A stretch of DNA of 64,000 bases from Hippophae tibetana (GCA_037013495.1 CM072811.1:21264159-21328158); one strand, 5' to 3'; counted from the stretch's first letter, positions 36,401 through 48,500 are shown. Program-made: numbers and translations. Notes: generated by a model from the sequence alone, not told the origin.

Positions 36401-37254
36401 TTCATATTCCTTATAAAATAAACAGAAAATATTAATTTAAATAATTAAAAATATAAAGAACATAGCAATTATAATTAATAAAATGGACAAAATAACTATA
36501 TAATGTACAGTTATCAACATGCATCAAATTTAAGACTATAAAATATTTTCACAAAAAAAAAGCTGGAAAAGATAGTTCAAGTTTATAACTAGCTTACCAG
36601 AAAAAGAAGACGAAACAAACTGAATGCATTTAGAATGATGCTAGTACATAAGAGAAAAGTTTTGACTACACTGCACGTTGAGTTTTAAAAGTAACACCTT
36701 TTTCCCCACCCTATTTCACAATTGAACTTATATTTTTTTATTGAAAAAGTGTTCACATTGAATCTACAATTATTTACACGAACATTTACTTATTTTTTTA
36801 AACCAATTAAATAAATGTCTAAATTAAAAACAAAAGGTTTATGAGATATAATCATTCAAAAATCTTCTCTAATATTAGCTTTCTTTTTCTCTCCCTACTT
36901 TCCATTACAGGGTAACTTATTGTCACAACCCTAGACTTCAACTAGCAATCGTGCGACACTTAGCATGGCCCATTGCACTAAGTCTGCCTTCATATCCAAA
37001 CAAAACACTCCAAAAAACTAGAAAGAGACTTAAAGATTTAGAGGATTCAATAGCAAAGCAAGAGAGTTTGTGAAGTATGTTTTGTATTTCTCTAGAGAGG
37101 TTATCTTACAACTTTCCAAGGATCCCAAGGATTCCAAGGATGTGTACAAATGAAGACCAATGAGACTATTAATAGTGTGCCTCCATGCTTAAGATTACGC
37201 CACAAGTTTCTAGATCCTACCACGTCTAGAATGTACAAGAGTATCTACATTGTT

Positions 37255-37390
37255 CACTACTACCAAAATGGGCATTAAAATCGGTTAAAACCCGACTTTA
37301 AATTGAGTGACTTAAAATGTAAAATCGGTTCATTGCGTTAACCGACTTTACACATAAAGTCGGTTGACCGCGTGAACCGACTTTACATAT
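37255..37390. repeat. CACTA left end: terminal and subterminal repeats
   Basis: Three paired blocks of atcggtt/agtcggtt with accgacttta-type partners occur between 37274 and 37386, forming small hairpins such as taaagtcggttgaccgcgtg with gaaccgacttta. They probably bind the element's transposase partner protein, by analogy with En/Spm. Confidence 0.8.
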
Positions 37391-37844
37391 ATATTTTATG
37401 ATTTTTTTTATTTTTATTCTTATTTTTCGTATTCAATATTCAATATATATAGCATAAAAAACTAAAATATAAATAATAATACAAATAATTATAAATTTAA
37501 ATATAATTAATTACTTGATAATTAAATTTATTACAAAAACAAATAATGTATATACAATACATTTAATTAACTTAAATTACAAATAAAATAATGTTGTCAA
37601 AGTGTAATTGGATTGTGCGAGCAAGCTTAGTTGGCTTAGAATCACCAGCATTATGACAAGGAAAATAGACAAAAAATAGCTGATCCATATAACAATTCAT
37701 TCCCCTACATACATGAGCATGTAAACATCCATCAAACAAACAGTCTAAACTTCAAAGACATACGAATGGAGAAATTAAATCATTATAAATATTACCATCA
37801 AAAAGAGATTACCACAACGACATCCGAGTGATATAACTCATCGA

Positions 37845-38170
37845 CGAACTCATATTAGCAATTTATTAATCATATTTTCTATAAATATGAAGTTATCTGG
37901 ATTCTCTGCTAGTATTTGTAATGCTATAATGAACTCTAAATATGAAATCAAGTGTAACTCCAATTTCTTACTTGGCTTGTGTGATTTTTGGTGCCCTTAA
38001 ACATATGGAACACGTTCATGGGCACCAAAACTCATACAAACCAAGAAAAAAATTGAAGTTACACCTGATTTCATATTTAGAGCTCATTATAGCATTAAAA
38101 ATACTAGCAGAGATTTCATATAACTTCATATTTATAGACAAATGATTAATAAAGTACTAATATGAGTTCG
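37845..38170. repeat. Long fold-back (inverted repeat) inside the CACTA element
   Basis: The left arm (37845-37996) and right arm (about 38020-38170) are about 150 bp each, roughly 90% complementary (about 16 differences counted), with a loop of about 23 bp. Both arm ends carry cgaactcatattag. A direct repeat flanks it (37690-37790 and 38213-38315, sharing cattcccct and catccatcaaacaa). A transcript would fold into a long hairpin. Confidence 0.88.
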
Positions 38171-38510
38171 TAAGGAAAGTAGGCAAGAGAGATGAGATGT
38201 AGTTTGGGCCAAAAATAGGTACATAAAACAATGCATTCCCCTAAATACATGACATATAATCATCCATCAAACAAGGGATTTTAGACACAGCAATAGAAAG
38301 AGAAATTAAATCATTAAAAAAATTATTGTTATGTTGTCATATGCTATTCAAGATCATTAGAATCTTCTCCTGATTCTTCTTGTGATGATATAATTTGAAC
38401 CATGTGTTCTGCCTATTCCTCTCGTAAATCATCAAAAATTTGTTGGATGTAGCCCGTCTTGTTCCAACCAAAGAACTACATGTATTTAAAATCAAAATAA
38501 GAATGTAATT

Positions 38511-39080
38511 TCATTTATTTAAAAAAAATAACTCAAATATGTTAAAAAAATTATGTATATGGGTAACAAATATTACCACATCATCAATTAGAATTTTGAT
38601 ATTTGTGATGATTTCGCTCATAAACTTCATGACATAATAACCACATATGACTCCATTATTTTGTTGTGGAACCTTCAAAAAACAAGTGAACATGATTCTC
38701 CATATTCGAACATCTTTATTATTCAATTGTAAAATTATTAATATTCGCTTGTACATACCATGAAACATATTTTTTGTCTGTACATTATGATAAGATGTAT
38801 GTAATTCACTCACATTCTTATTTATCTTTTCCCCATGAGTATTATCCATATTTTCTCTATGATAATACCAACATTTATAGCTCAAAAGAATACAATTACG
38901 GATAAGGTGATACTTAACCTCGTCAAATTCATGAAATCGCTCATTTTTACATTTAACACATGGGCATCGAATCATACTAGTTCCAATATTACTATTTCTA
39001 CATGCAAATTCCATGAAACTTTCAACTCCATAAATATAGTCTTGCTCAATTCTACACTTTGACATCCAAGATTTGTCCAT
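38511..39080 (-). pseudogene. CACTA transposase-associated domain fused to a Ulp1-like tail
   Basis: A 189-codon minus-strand frame. The N-terminal part (MDKSWMSKCRIEQDYIYGVE, then a CPCVKCKNERFHEFDEVKYH Cys/His block) matches the transposase-associated domain found at the start of CACTA transposases. The later part (VPQQNNGVICGYYVMKFM) matches the C-terminal end of Ulp1-type cysteine peptidases carried by many CACTA elements, including the catalytic-Cys context. Everything between, including the DDE transposase core, is missing. The frame may contain an unspliced intron or be a deletion fusion. No catalytic transposase remains. Confidence 0.75.
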
Positions 39081-39491
39081 TTTCTATTAATGATATTAAT
39101 TAAACATATTAATTAATTATGTATCTAATGAATATATTTCAAGTATTATTACATATAAATAACTTTGGGAAGCATAATAGGGTTAGATTTGGGAATCAAT
39201 CTGTACCTAAAGGAGCAGGAATGAAAATATAAAGTTATAAACAATCTCATTTCTATACAAATTAAAAAATAAGCAGCATGCCACCATGAATATATAAAAA
39301 TCAATAACTTTGGTTGATTCTAATTTCTAAACATGTTACTATATCATAATTAAAAAGTAATACTAATTACATGTATATAACATTCTATAGAAGTAGGGGC
39401 TACTAGTAACATATTTAACATTTTAACTCATAAGTATCATATATAAATAAAAATAATAATACTACTTAGTTTTTAGTTAATATTTGATTTT

Positions 39492-39494
<3 letters not shown>

Positions 39495-39525
<31 letters not shown>
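39495..39525. repeat. (TA)n microsatellite in the CACTA element
   Basis: About 15 uninterrupted TA units. Confidence 0.9.
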
Positions 39526-39529
<4 letters not shown>

Positions 39530-40149
39530 TAAATTATTGAGTTTATAAATATATATTTATAATATTTTTAAGAGTTAATAGATAGCACGTATATAATTTC
39601 TTAAAAAATTTAAAAAACATATTACTTTTCCTCTATTCACTACTTAATAAAATATAATTATTTATATACAAATAAATTTATCCACGCACGGTAAATATAT
39701 ATAATCTCTAAAACCCACAACATTTCACATATTATTTCCACAGAAAATAAGTCAAACATATAATACCAAACAAAATAAAAAACATACCTAAATCAAAAAT
39801 TTATTCAAAAAATAAAACAAACTGAATAATAAGCTGCAAAATTAATAGAAATACTTACAAGAATGTTATCAAGTGACTGAATGGAGGAAAGAAGAAAATG
39901 GTGTTTTGTAAGTGAGAATAAGTGAAAAAATAGGTATAACAAATTTGAGTATTTCACTCAAAAAATTAGTAGATCTGAAAGATAATGATAAGAGAAATAT
40001 AACCCATAAAACGGCGTTACAAATGGTGGTTAGAGGTGGCCAAAAATTGAGAAAAATGGTGAGTGTGAGCTCGATTTGGGGAGAAAACGGAGAAGAGAAA
40101 TAAAGATTTTTGGTTTCTGCGTGGAAGAAATGAGCCAAATGGATATATC

Positions 40150-40803
40150 ACATGGATAGCGTCGGTTTGCCCCATCAACCGACGCTAGCCACATAGGTAG
40201 CGTCAGTTGATGAGGCAAACCGACGCTACTCACGCAATTTATTTTTTTATCAATTATTATTTTATTTAAACTATGCATATACGTACTATATAAAAAGAAA
40301 AAATAATAATTTTATAATAATATTTAATTAAAACATATACACAAAATTAAATAAAGATATAATGTATGTACATATATAAATTTAAATATGCAAACAAATA
40401 AACAAAATTATATAATTTTAAAAACGAATTGTCTAAAAAAGAGAAAAATCATACTATTTATATATATTTATATCCAACTTAAATTCTAAAGAGTCAAATA
40501 AAATAATAATTAATGACCTAAAAAAATTTCAATTGTATTTACTACATCCATTTTTTAATTTAAAAAATAGGACGTAGCATCAGTTGACGTGGCGAACCGA
40601 TGCTAGCCATGTGGGTAGCATCGGTTGACGGTGCAAACCGACGCTATCCACGTGAGTAGCGTCGATTATCCACGTCAACTAATGCTACGTCCAACGTGGA
40701 TAGCATCGGTTCTACACTGAACTGACTTTAAATTCATTATAAGTAAGTTTTTGGAAAAAACCGACTTTACACAGCGACTTAAATACTCCTTTTTGTAGTA
40801 GTG
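40150..40803. repeat. CACTA right end: subterminal repeats
   Basis: Blocks agcgtcggtt and aaccgacgct alternate at 40157-40230 and 40573-40715, forming short hairpins (for example around gccccatc). Next to the terminus the motif changes to accgacttta, the type used at the left end. Confidence 0.82.
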
Positions 40804-40914
40804 GTTCTAGTTTTATCTACAACATGCCACAAGGTTTTAGGACTTTCTAGTCAAGTCTAGCTAACTCTAGAGTCTTCTAAGATTGTCTAGTTCCTTCATG
40901 CAAGTTCTAGGATG

Positions 40915-41027
40915 TTCCAGAAGCTTCTAGAGACTTCTACATCCTTCATTAACCATCTAGCATATTCTAGAATATTCCAGCACCTTCTAACACATGCTAG
41001 TGTACTTTGGAACATTCTAGAGTTTTC
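40915..41027. promoter_or_regulatory. Heat-shock-element-like arrays in the Gypsy LTR
   Basis: Three arrays follow the nTTCnnGAAn rule. The first has TTC, GAA, TTC, GAG, TTC starting at 40915, 40920, 40925, 40930, 40935. The second has TTC, GAA, TTC at 40965, 40970, 40975. The third has GAA, TTC, GAG, TTC at 41010, 41015, 41020, 41025. In LTR orientation they lie upstream of a TATA-like box (tataaatag, minus strand, preserved in the other LTR near 44213-44221). Heat-shock factor binding is inferred only. Confidence 0.6.
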
Positions 41028-41199
41028 TAGGCTTAAGTTGAGTCCATCCAACTCTAGCTCCCTCTAGACATCACTAGGCCACACTAGAACTTTCTCATGT
41101 AGTAACTTGTCGAGAAGTCTAGATCCTTTAGGAAAGCATCATTTCTTTGGATTTTGAGGGACAATTTGAGCGGGACGTATCATCCTCTCCCACTCAAGT

Positions 41200-41607
41200 T
41201 CATGATGCCTTCGTCACGCCTTCAAGCTTAAACCTCTCTATGTGATCTTTGAATTGCCACAAAGAGTCTTCCAGTTCCCAGCTTGCCTCTATGCCTGGGG
41301 CATTCTTCCATTTGACCAAGTATTCTCGATAACTTGGTACACACATGCGCCAAATTAGGTGATTCTCCAAGATAGAGTCCACTTCTCTATCAAAGGAGGT
41401 TACTACTACAGTGGGTGCCCTTTTTTATTCTCCATGACTCATGTCTTCCTCGTCTCCATGATAAGGCTTCAACATGCTTACATGAAAAACTGGGTAGATT
41501 TTAAGCTTCAGAGGGAGTTGTAGTTTGTAGGAAACTTTACCGACTCGTTTAAGGACTAGAAATGGACCATCATACTTCCATACCAACCCCTTATGAACCT
41601 TCAACAC
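41200..41607 (-). pseudogene. Element I integrase C-terminus and chromodomain
   Basis: 41425-41607 reads KYDGPFLVLKRVGKVSYKLQ, then PVFHVSMLKPY, the Gypsy integrase C-terminal block. 41200-41382 carries a chromodomain-like YREYLVKWKNAPGIEASWEL, then LWQFKDHIERF. This places the element among chromoviruses, which use the chromodomain for target choice. Stops separate the two pieces. Confidence 0.83.
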
Positions 41608-41713
41608 AGACTTGAACTATTGGGGCAATAATTTGACAAGAACCAAATCTCTTTGCTGAGTATAACTTGATAAACCTATTGTAGTAGTTCACAAGTCCAA
41701 GGAAAAACCTTAA

Positions 41714-42467
41714 CTAGGGGACCTTAGTAGAAGATTCCCATTCTTGGATGGCTTTTACCTTGGTTCCATCCATCAAAAGCTTCCCATCCTTTATCCTATG
41801 CCCCAAGAACATCACCTCATCTTGGGCAAAGGAACATTTCTCCTTCTTGACATATAGTTCATTTTCCCTCAAGACCTCAAACATCTTCCTTAAGTGCTCA
41901 AGATGTTTTTTCAAAGTCCAGCTATACATCACAATGTCGTCAAGATAAACTACCACGAATCGATCAAGGTAGGAATGGAAAATCTTATTCATGAGAGTGC
42001 AGAAGGTAGTAGGTGCATTAGTGAGACCAAATGGCATAAAAAGGAACTCATATGGTCTTGGGCTCATCCTCTTTGGCTATGCGTACTTGGTAGTATCCTA
42101 ACCGTAATTCCAATTTTGAAAAGTATCTCGCGTTCCCCAATTGATCGAACAAGTCAATAATGAGTGGGATAGGATACTTGTTCTTTACCATGATCTTGTT
42201 TATAGCCCGATAGTCAATGCACATTCGTAACGAGTCATCCTTTTTCTTCTGAAAGAGCATCGGGGCACCAAATGGGGCTTTGGATGGCCTAATGAAGCCA
42301 GTATCCAGCAATTCATTGAGTTTATTTTTTAGTTCTACACGAGCCTTTGATCCATCCATGTTGCATATAGAGTTTGAGCATGGGACAAGGAAAGCTCTAA
42401 CCTGGTCCAAGAACTCCATGCCAAATACCACTGAGAAATCATCCATAAGTGTCACTGATAAGTCCAC
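41714..42467 (-). pseudogene. Element I Gypsy reverse transcriptase (one break)
   Basis: 42048-42467 has [20 protein letters not shown], then [20 protein letters not shown]. 41714-42067 has FLFMPFGLTNAPTTFCTLMN and the intact catalytic VVVYLDDIVMYS, then EKCSFAQDEVMFLGH. A frameshift at about 42050-42067 separates the two parts. After 41714 the sequence jumps to the integrase C-terminus, so RNase H and the integrase core are deleted. Confidence 0.88.
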
Positions 42468-42557
42468 TGGGCCAATCCAAGCACCAAGACTTACCTTAAC
42501 TCCAACAGTAACTCCTTAGAGAGGTAGTACTACCGAGTTAACCACTTTGAGATATCC

Positions 42558-43950
42558 TCATCCATTGACAATCTTGAGGCCAAGTCTCTTTGCTTCCTCT
42601 AGTGAAACAAAGTTATAAGATGCACCTGTGTGAACCAAAGCTTTGGTGACCTTCCCATTGATGGTTGCATCCACTAACATCAAGTCTTTGAGGGTCATCA
42701 AGGCACTCTGTAATGCACCAAGCAGCCGTAAAGAACCCATCTTTTCATATTCATCTGCCATGCCTCCATCTTGGTCATGCATGGAGGAAACTAAGACACT
42801 TAACACCAAACCCTTTTGACATTCACGGGCCCAATGTGGTCTGTCACATATGAAGCACGTCACATGGGGCTTCGAGGCATCACGATCCTCCATTTCCTTC
42901 CCCTTATCTTGCAGTTTGAACGATAAGAATTCTTTAGGATTTTTGTGGCCTCAACTTTTGGCATGGCCTCCCCTACTCTTTCCTCCACCAAACTTTTTAT
43001 CTATAACTTTCAAGCCCTCTTTGTTTGTGGAATAGTCAATAAGGCTCTCAGCAACCGTAATGGCCGAAGATAAGTCTTGGACACCACGTCGCTTAAGTTC
43101 AAGGTTAGCCCACGATTGGAGACCATCCATGAACAAAAATAGTGCATCCTTGTCTCATGTGTCAAGGACTTCTAGCAGCAAGGTTTTGAACTCCTTCACA
43201 TAGTCTCTTATGCTACCTATCTACTTTAATTGTCGCAGTCGACCCCTCCCTCCTCTTTGGCATTTACAGGGAATTGGCTTTTGAACTCCCTTTTGTAGTT
43301 ATCAAAGGTGTCAATTATTCATACCCCTCATTGCACATCTTCATGCCTCCGTCTCCACCATAGCATAGTAGTGTCGGACAAGTACATGGTAGCAATTCGG
43401 ATCTTGGTGGCATGGTTCTCAACTTCCTTAGCATTCCTAGCACCATTGAAGGTCTTTGACTTGGGAACTTCCACCTTCTTGGTCTCAATGATGGTGGTTG
43501 TGTTAGTTCTAGAGGTCATAGCACGCTTGCAAATTGCTAGGTCACCACCCATATCCTCGTCTCTAAGTAACATGTTAGTAATTTCTCTTTGGACAAGATC
43601 TCATACCTTGGAAAGTTTGGCCTTTAACCCATCAATCTTTTACCATAACTCATTATCTAGCTCATTAAGAGACATATTGACTGCTGCATGGATCTTCGCA
43701 TCCTCGGCCTCCAAGCTGCTTCAATGTTTCTCCAAGTTATCCACTCGTTCGAATAGCTCCCACAAGCTGTCATGAGCACTCCCAACATGTGCTTTCAAGC
43801 TAGAAATCATGTCTTTCGACTGGCTCAAGGCTCCTTAGTTGGTGGTCTACGAACTTTCTCATGTCCACGTTCCATTGCTAGAACATCCATACTTGATGTA
43901 GCTGGGGCACTATTCTTCATTATGCCAAGGATAGTAAAGCTTCAACCTTA
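42558..43950 (-). pseudogene. Element I gag and protease (broken)
   Basis: From about 43950 downwards: gag N-terminal sequence in broken frames, a retrotransposon gag core (AKEVENHATKIRIATMYLSD, then MLWWRRRHED) at 43328-43450, LFMDGLQSWANLELKRRGVQ near 43080-43136, a CCHC knuckle CFICDRPHWAREC near 42850 and a protease (ATINGKVTKALVHTGASYNF near 42620). There the catalytic Asp of D-T-G reads His. Confidence 0.82.
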
Positions 43951-43965
43951 AGCTTTGATACCAAC

Positions 43966-44676
43966 TATCATGACCCTAGACTTCAACTAGTAATCGTGCG
44001 GCATTTAGCATGGTCTGTTGCACTAAGCCTGCCTTCCTATCTTAACAAAACATTCCAAAGAGACTAGAAAGAGACATAGTGATTTAGATTATTCAAGAGC
44101 AAAGCAAGAGAGTTTGTGAAGTATGCTTTATATTACTCTAGAGAGGTTATCTTACAACTTCCCAAGGATCCCAAGGATTCCAAGGATGTGTACAAATGAA
44201 AACCAATAGGTCTATTTATATTGTGACTCCATGCTTAAGATTATACCATAAGCTTCTAGATCCTACCATGTCTAGAATGTACAAGAGTATCTACATTGTT
44301 CTAGTTTTATCTACAACATGCTACAAGATTCTAGGACCTTCTAATCAAGTCTAGCTAACTCTAGAGTCTTTTAAAATTGTCTAGTTCCTTCATACAAGTT
44401 CTAGGATGTTCTAAAAACTTCTACATCCTTCATGAAACATCCAGCATGTTCTAGAATATTTCAGCATCTTCTAACAACTTCAAACACATGTTAGTGTACT
44501 CTGAAACATTCTAGAATTTTTTAGGCTTGAGTTGAGTCCATCCAACTCTAGATCCCTCTAGACATCACTATACTATTCTAGAACTTTTTCATGTAATAAC
44601 TTGTAGATAAGTCTAGATCTTTTAAACAAATAATATTTCTTTGGATTTTGAGGAACAATTTAAAAAGGACGTATCA
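43966..44676 (-). repeat. Element I 5' LTR (intact, holds the CACTA empty site)
   Basis: 711 bp beside the primer-binding site. It contains attgttctag at about 44297, the uninterrupted form of the CACTA target. HSE-like motifs are present but partly decayed. Confidence 0.9.
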
Positions 44677-45510
44677 TCTTTGGATTTTGGTATCAGATTA
44701 TTTCCTTTAATCATTTATTATTATTATTATTATTATTAAATGAAAACGAATTAATAATAGGGGTACAAAACATTAAAGATTACCAACTTTTAAAATTTTA
44801 CAAACCAAATAATACATTTTAAAAGTTTAAGAAATTATGTGTAAATTTAGTTAAAATTTGAAGAACAATGATTCACTTTAACTAAAAAAACATCAATATG
44901 ATTATCCTTTTTCTTTTCCTTTTATTTATTTTTTTAAATATTCTTTGCTCTACTTATCTGCCTCAGGAAAACCTAACAAATACAGAGTGCATTCTAGATC
45001 TACTCCGAATGTTTTGCATTATAAACTATATAAACATACAAAAATCTATTAGAATTTGAAACCTAATCCATTGCTTCTGTAGAATGCTATATTAATCTCA
45101 GAAAGCAGTGTTACAAAAAAAACAACACCACGTTGTATTGGATCTTGAACCAGCAAGTGATCATCTTTGAAATGATGTCCCTCTGTTGTTTCAAAATATT
45201 AGGAGAACAGATTTTTTTTGGAGGGGGAGCAGAGAAGGATGGTGGCAATGATTGTATCCATTACTTTTCTTCTCTCGATTGGTCAAGTGCAAACATTAAA
45301 GCAATAATATGTTACGGATGCCTGTCTCACTTCAGAACCTATATACATGGGTGTGGGACTCACTACTAAGTGATTTAACAAAAAGGTACTGCAAGGGCAA
45401 CATGTTGATTGATTTTTCGTCAGGAAAGTATGTTTCATATTGCAGTATCATTCCTGCTTGAACTGTGCCCCGTGAATTTGAAAGTGGCTCTCACAATTTC
45501 ATTAACTGGC
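44677..45510. other. Spacer and 3' flank of the DMXL-like gene
   Basis: AT-rich DNA with a short (TTA)n run at about 44708-44731. The part next to 45510 should contain the 3' untranslated region of the minus-strand gene. No coding feature seen. Confidence 0.5.
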
Positions 45511-48500
45511 TTATGACCCAGCTTGGTGATCTTTGAGCCGAAGAAGCTTTACAGTGCCATCTCCACCACATGTAAGAAAACCATTTGAAACAACTTGTAT
45601 ATCAGTAACAGCAGCCTGAAATGGATGATTAGGACATACTTAGCCAAAAAGCTAAAAGGTCAATAAACAAATTTTAACTACTATGTGTAATAAATTTAAA
45701 CACATCTGCATATGGTGCAATGCACATGCACAATGGATGATATTTCCAGTGAAAAGATTACCCGCACAACCCCACCAAAACCTCGAGAGCTTGATTGAAG
45801 AAATGTGTGCCTTTCATGTAATTTTGGCCAATGACACACCATCTTAGCTCTTTTGGCATCCCATAGTTTTACATCTCCATCTTTGCTTCCAGTTAAGAAC
45901 AAACTTGTATTTGGGATAGTAGATATCTTGGTTACACTCCCTTCATCAGTCACCAAAATTTATTGTGACATATGTTAGAGATGAAGGAAAACATTAGACT
46001 AGAACTATTTCTTGAATAACAAGATTGTACCTGAATGAGCCTTTGGTATGTACCATAGCATTCCATTTTGATTGTGCTCCCCAACTTTCTTAGTATTATC
46101 TGTAGGTAAATTGATATCTGATAATATGCTGGTCTGCTCACCATTATCAGATATCTTATGCCTTTTTGTCTTTCCTGTAGCAATGTACCGGAAGTCATGA
46201 AGTCCTACATCACCACTTTTACCACCGGTCAATATAAAGGGAGAGATAGAACCACTTCCTATGTCGTTGTCAAAGACAGAGAGGGAACGTGCACCACCTT
46301 CAAATCAAAGAAGAAATGTTGGTTTAGAAAGAAATACTAGAAAAGTTCCAAGTGAATCAAAAGTCCACAAATGCAGCTTTAGAGCAATATAGTAGAATAT
46401 AGAAATGTTGATTCAGTCAGATTGACTGACAGTAAAAAACTGACTGAATAGAATTCTTATGTCCCTGTTCTTTTTTATGCTAACATATGACTTTATATTC
46501 TCATCATGATGAAACCCATTTACTTTACGTCTCCAAGTTATACTTCGCCATGCCGTTTTCTTCACTTCTTCCTATCAAGACTAGTAGAATCTGGAAGGGC
46601 AAGGTTGTATCAAGTAGTTCACCAATGTCAATTTCAAAAGACCCGAATGGGTCACACTACCCTCCAAATTGAAAGGAAACAACATAAAATATAATAGTGT
46701 GACTCATGAAACCTTCATGACATAAGATAGATGCACGCGAAGTTGTAGGTGGAGCCAGTGTATCCCATATAACCACATTAACACCATTGGAGCTATATCC
46801 AGCCACAGCAATAATTGATCCGCTTGAAGTGACAAAGCTGACATCTCTGCAAATGATTACTTTTATTAACTGCTTGAAGAAACATAGAAGAGAAAAGTTC
46901 TGCTGAGTTTTTCTTTAAGTAGATGATGATCGAGAGTTTTGTGGAATATAAATCTTTACAACTATAACAAAATATAGGAATTTCCTGGCGACTTTTAAAA
47001 AACTAAAAGTACATACGATGCATAGTTGTCAAAGCAGAGTGATGATTCAGTAGGATGGACATTGCTCCTTCCTCCCACCTCCAATTGCCAAGTGCATACG
47101 GTACCATCCAGCGCTGCAGAAGCAAATCTATGTCCAAAGTGATCAAATTGCACAGCTGATACTGATGCAAGAGCATATGGTGGAGGGACATTTGCTGCAG
47201 GCAGTACTCCATAAGTTGCAATAGCCTTTTCCTTGCCAAACTGCAAGTGTTGTCCACTAAATTAGCAAACATGCACCAAAATTGCTAAGAGGTTATAAAA
47301 CTAACAGCTAAGGGACACTATCAGCAAAATGCTAGGATTTTCCTATAAACTTTGTCTGTGTGCATATCTTTTTCAGATCCATTAAGTATGCATATACTAT
47401 AATAGAATGGCAAAGAAAAAGTTAAGTGGTCACAAAAAAACACATAAGGCACCCCATGCAAGCACGACCTTTGCAATCTTACATTTTTGGCAAAAGAGGA
47501 AGTTTTGAGTTTGTTGAGAGACGAGAAAACAGCAAGACTTCAAATTTACATATTAAGGTGAATCTGATAAGGCACAACGTATTTCAAAGATTACACCTGC
47601 AATAAACTTAAAAATTCTATTAACATTTTGGAAGGCTTTATAGCTTCGCCTAGCAGGGAGCCATTTCAGAGTATGGCTTAGCCTTGGCATATTGACAAGA
47701 GCCATAATATTCTTGCCATGCTCACACATCAGAAGCCTAGCCTCAAGGTTCTTTGGGCTTATACCATGCTTTCTGAAGAAAATATTATCTTGATTTTGAC
47801 ACAAAAAAGAAGGGACAAATTATCTATTGGTCATAGCTGCCGCTGGTAGAGACCCTGCTCAAACTTCCTTTAATATATTCACAGATTTACAAAATTTCTC
47901 TACAACATCCTTAAGCAATGAAAATGACCTCAAGGGTATTATGATTTTTGATAACTGTAATCAATCTGCTTTTTCATTTTATAAACTGCATTAACTATTT
48001 AAATATTACAAGAAATTGCTCACATCTTTCTTTAGAGATGAAGTTTATAGTTCACGTCACAAGAAAAATCCATGTGCCATTGAAAATATCGGTAGAAGCA
48101 ACATTTCCTAAATTTTAAAATGAAATGTTGACACTACTAGATAACAAAGAAAAGTTTCAAATCATTACACAAGATTTATAAAAAAATGAGACCAAATATC
48201 AGAGCTAAGGATCCCACCTCCCATAAGTAAATGTGCGTATTGATAGAGCCAACCAAGAAGAAAGGCCTAGATGGGTGACTGGAGAAAGCCCCTGCAGTTA
48301 TATTCTCTACTGTAGCTGGGGGATCGTCAAACTCTTCAAAGTCTTCTTGAGTTCCCCAACCTAAGCCAGTGGATGAGACACTTGCATAACCTTGCAACCC
48401 AAATGCTCCACCACTAGCCAAGTTTTTCTTCAGCCTTCCTGTAGAGGATACCCCAACAGTTGCTCCACCCAGTCCGACGTGTGCTCCTTTCTTACTCCCA

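Larger units (their letters stand above)
34456..36920. other. Unassigned region, no gene recognised
   Basis: Moderately AT-rich DNA between elements H and I. No protein domain was seen on either strand. It includes a small ACGTG-rich patch and a 50-bp tandem repeat, listed separately. The text from 34780 to 35200 looks like non-coding retroelement sequence, but I found no paired LTRs to prove it. Confidence 0.4.
37255..40803. mobile_element. CACTA (En/Spm-type) DNA transposon, deletion derivative
   Basis: Terminal inverted repeats CACTACTACCAAAA (37255) and its complement ending tttttgtagtagtg (40803) bound a 3549-bp element. The 3-bp target duplication is GTT (37252-37254 and 40804-40806). 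The other LTR of the Gypsy host reads attgttctag at the same place, the intact empty site. Subterminal regions hold many short motifs in both orientations. The only coding trace is a fused transposase-associated/Ulp1-tail frame at 38511-39080, so the element is non-autonomous. Confidence 0.95.
36921..41182 (-). repeat. Element I 3' LTR, split by the CACTA element
   Basis: 36921-37254 plus 40807-41182 equals the intact LTR at 43966-44676 in order and length (about 710 versus 711 bp). It shares ccaaggatcccaaggattcc and many ttctaga motifs with it. Confidence 0.92.
36921..44676 (-). mobile_element. Element I: Ty3/Gypsy chromovirus-type retrotransposon with a CACTA insertion in one LTR
   Basis: LTRs of about 710 bp lie at 36921-41182 (interrupted by the CACTA element) and 43966-44676. 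The primer-binding site TTGGTATCAAAGC (minus strand) adjoins 43966, and the purine tract gagtgggagagga adjoins 41182. The internal 2.8 kb carries gag, a CCHC knuckle, protease, RT and then, after a deletion, the integrase C-terminus with a chromodomain. RNase H and the integrase core are missing. A clean target duplication is not visible (cttat versus tcttt). Confidence 0.9.
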
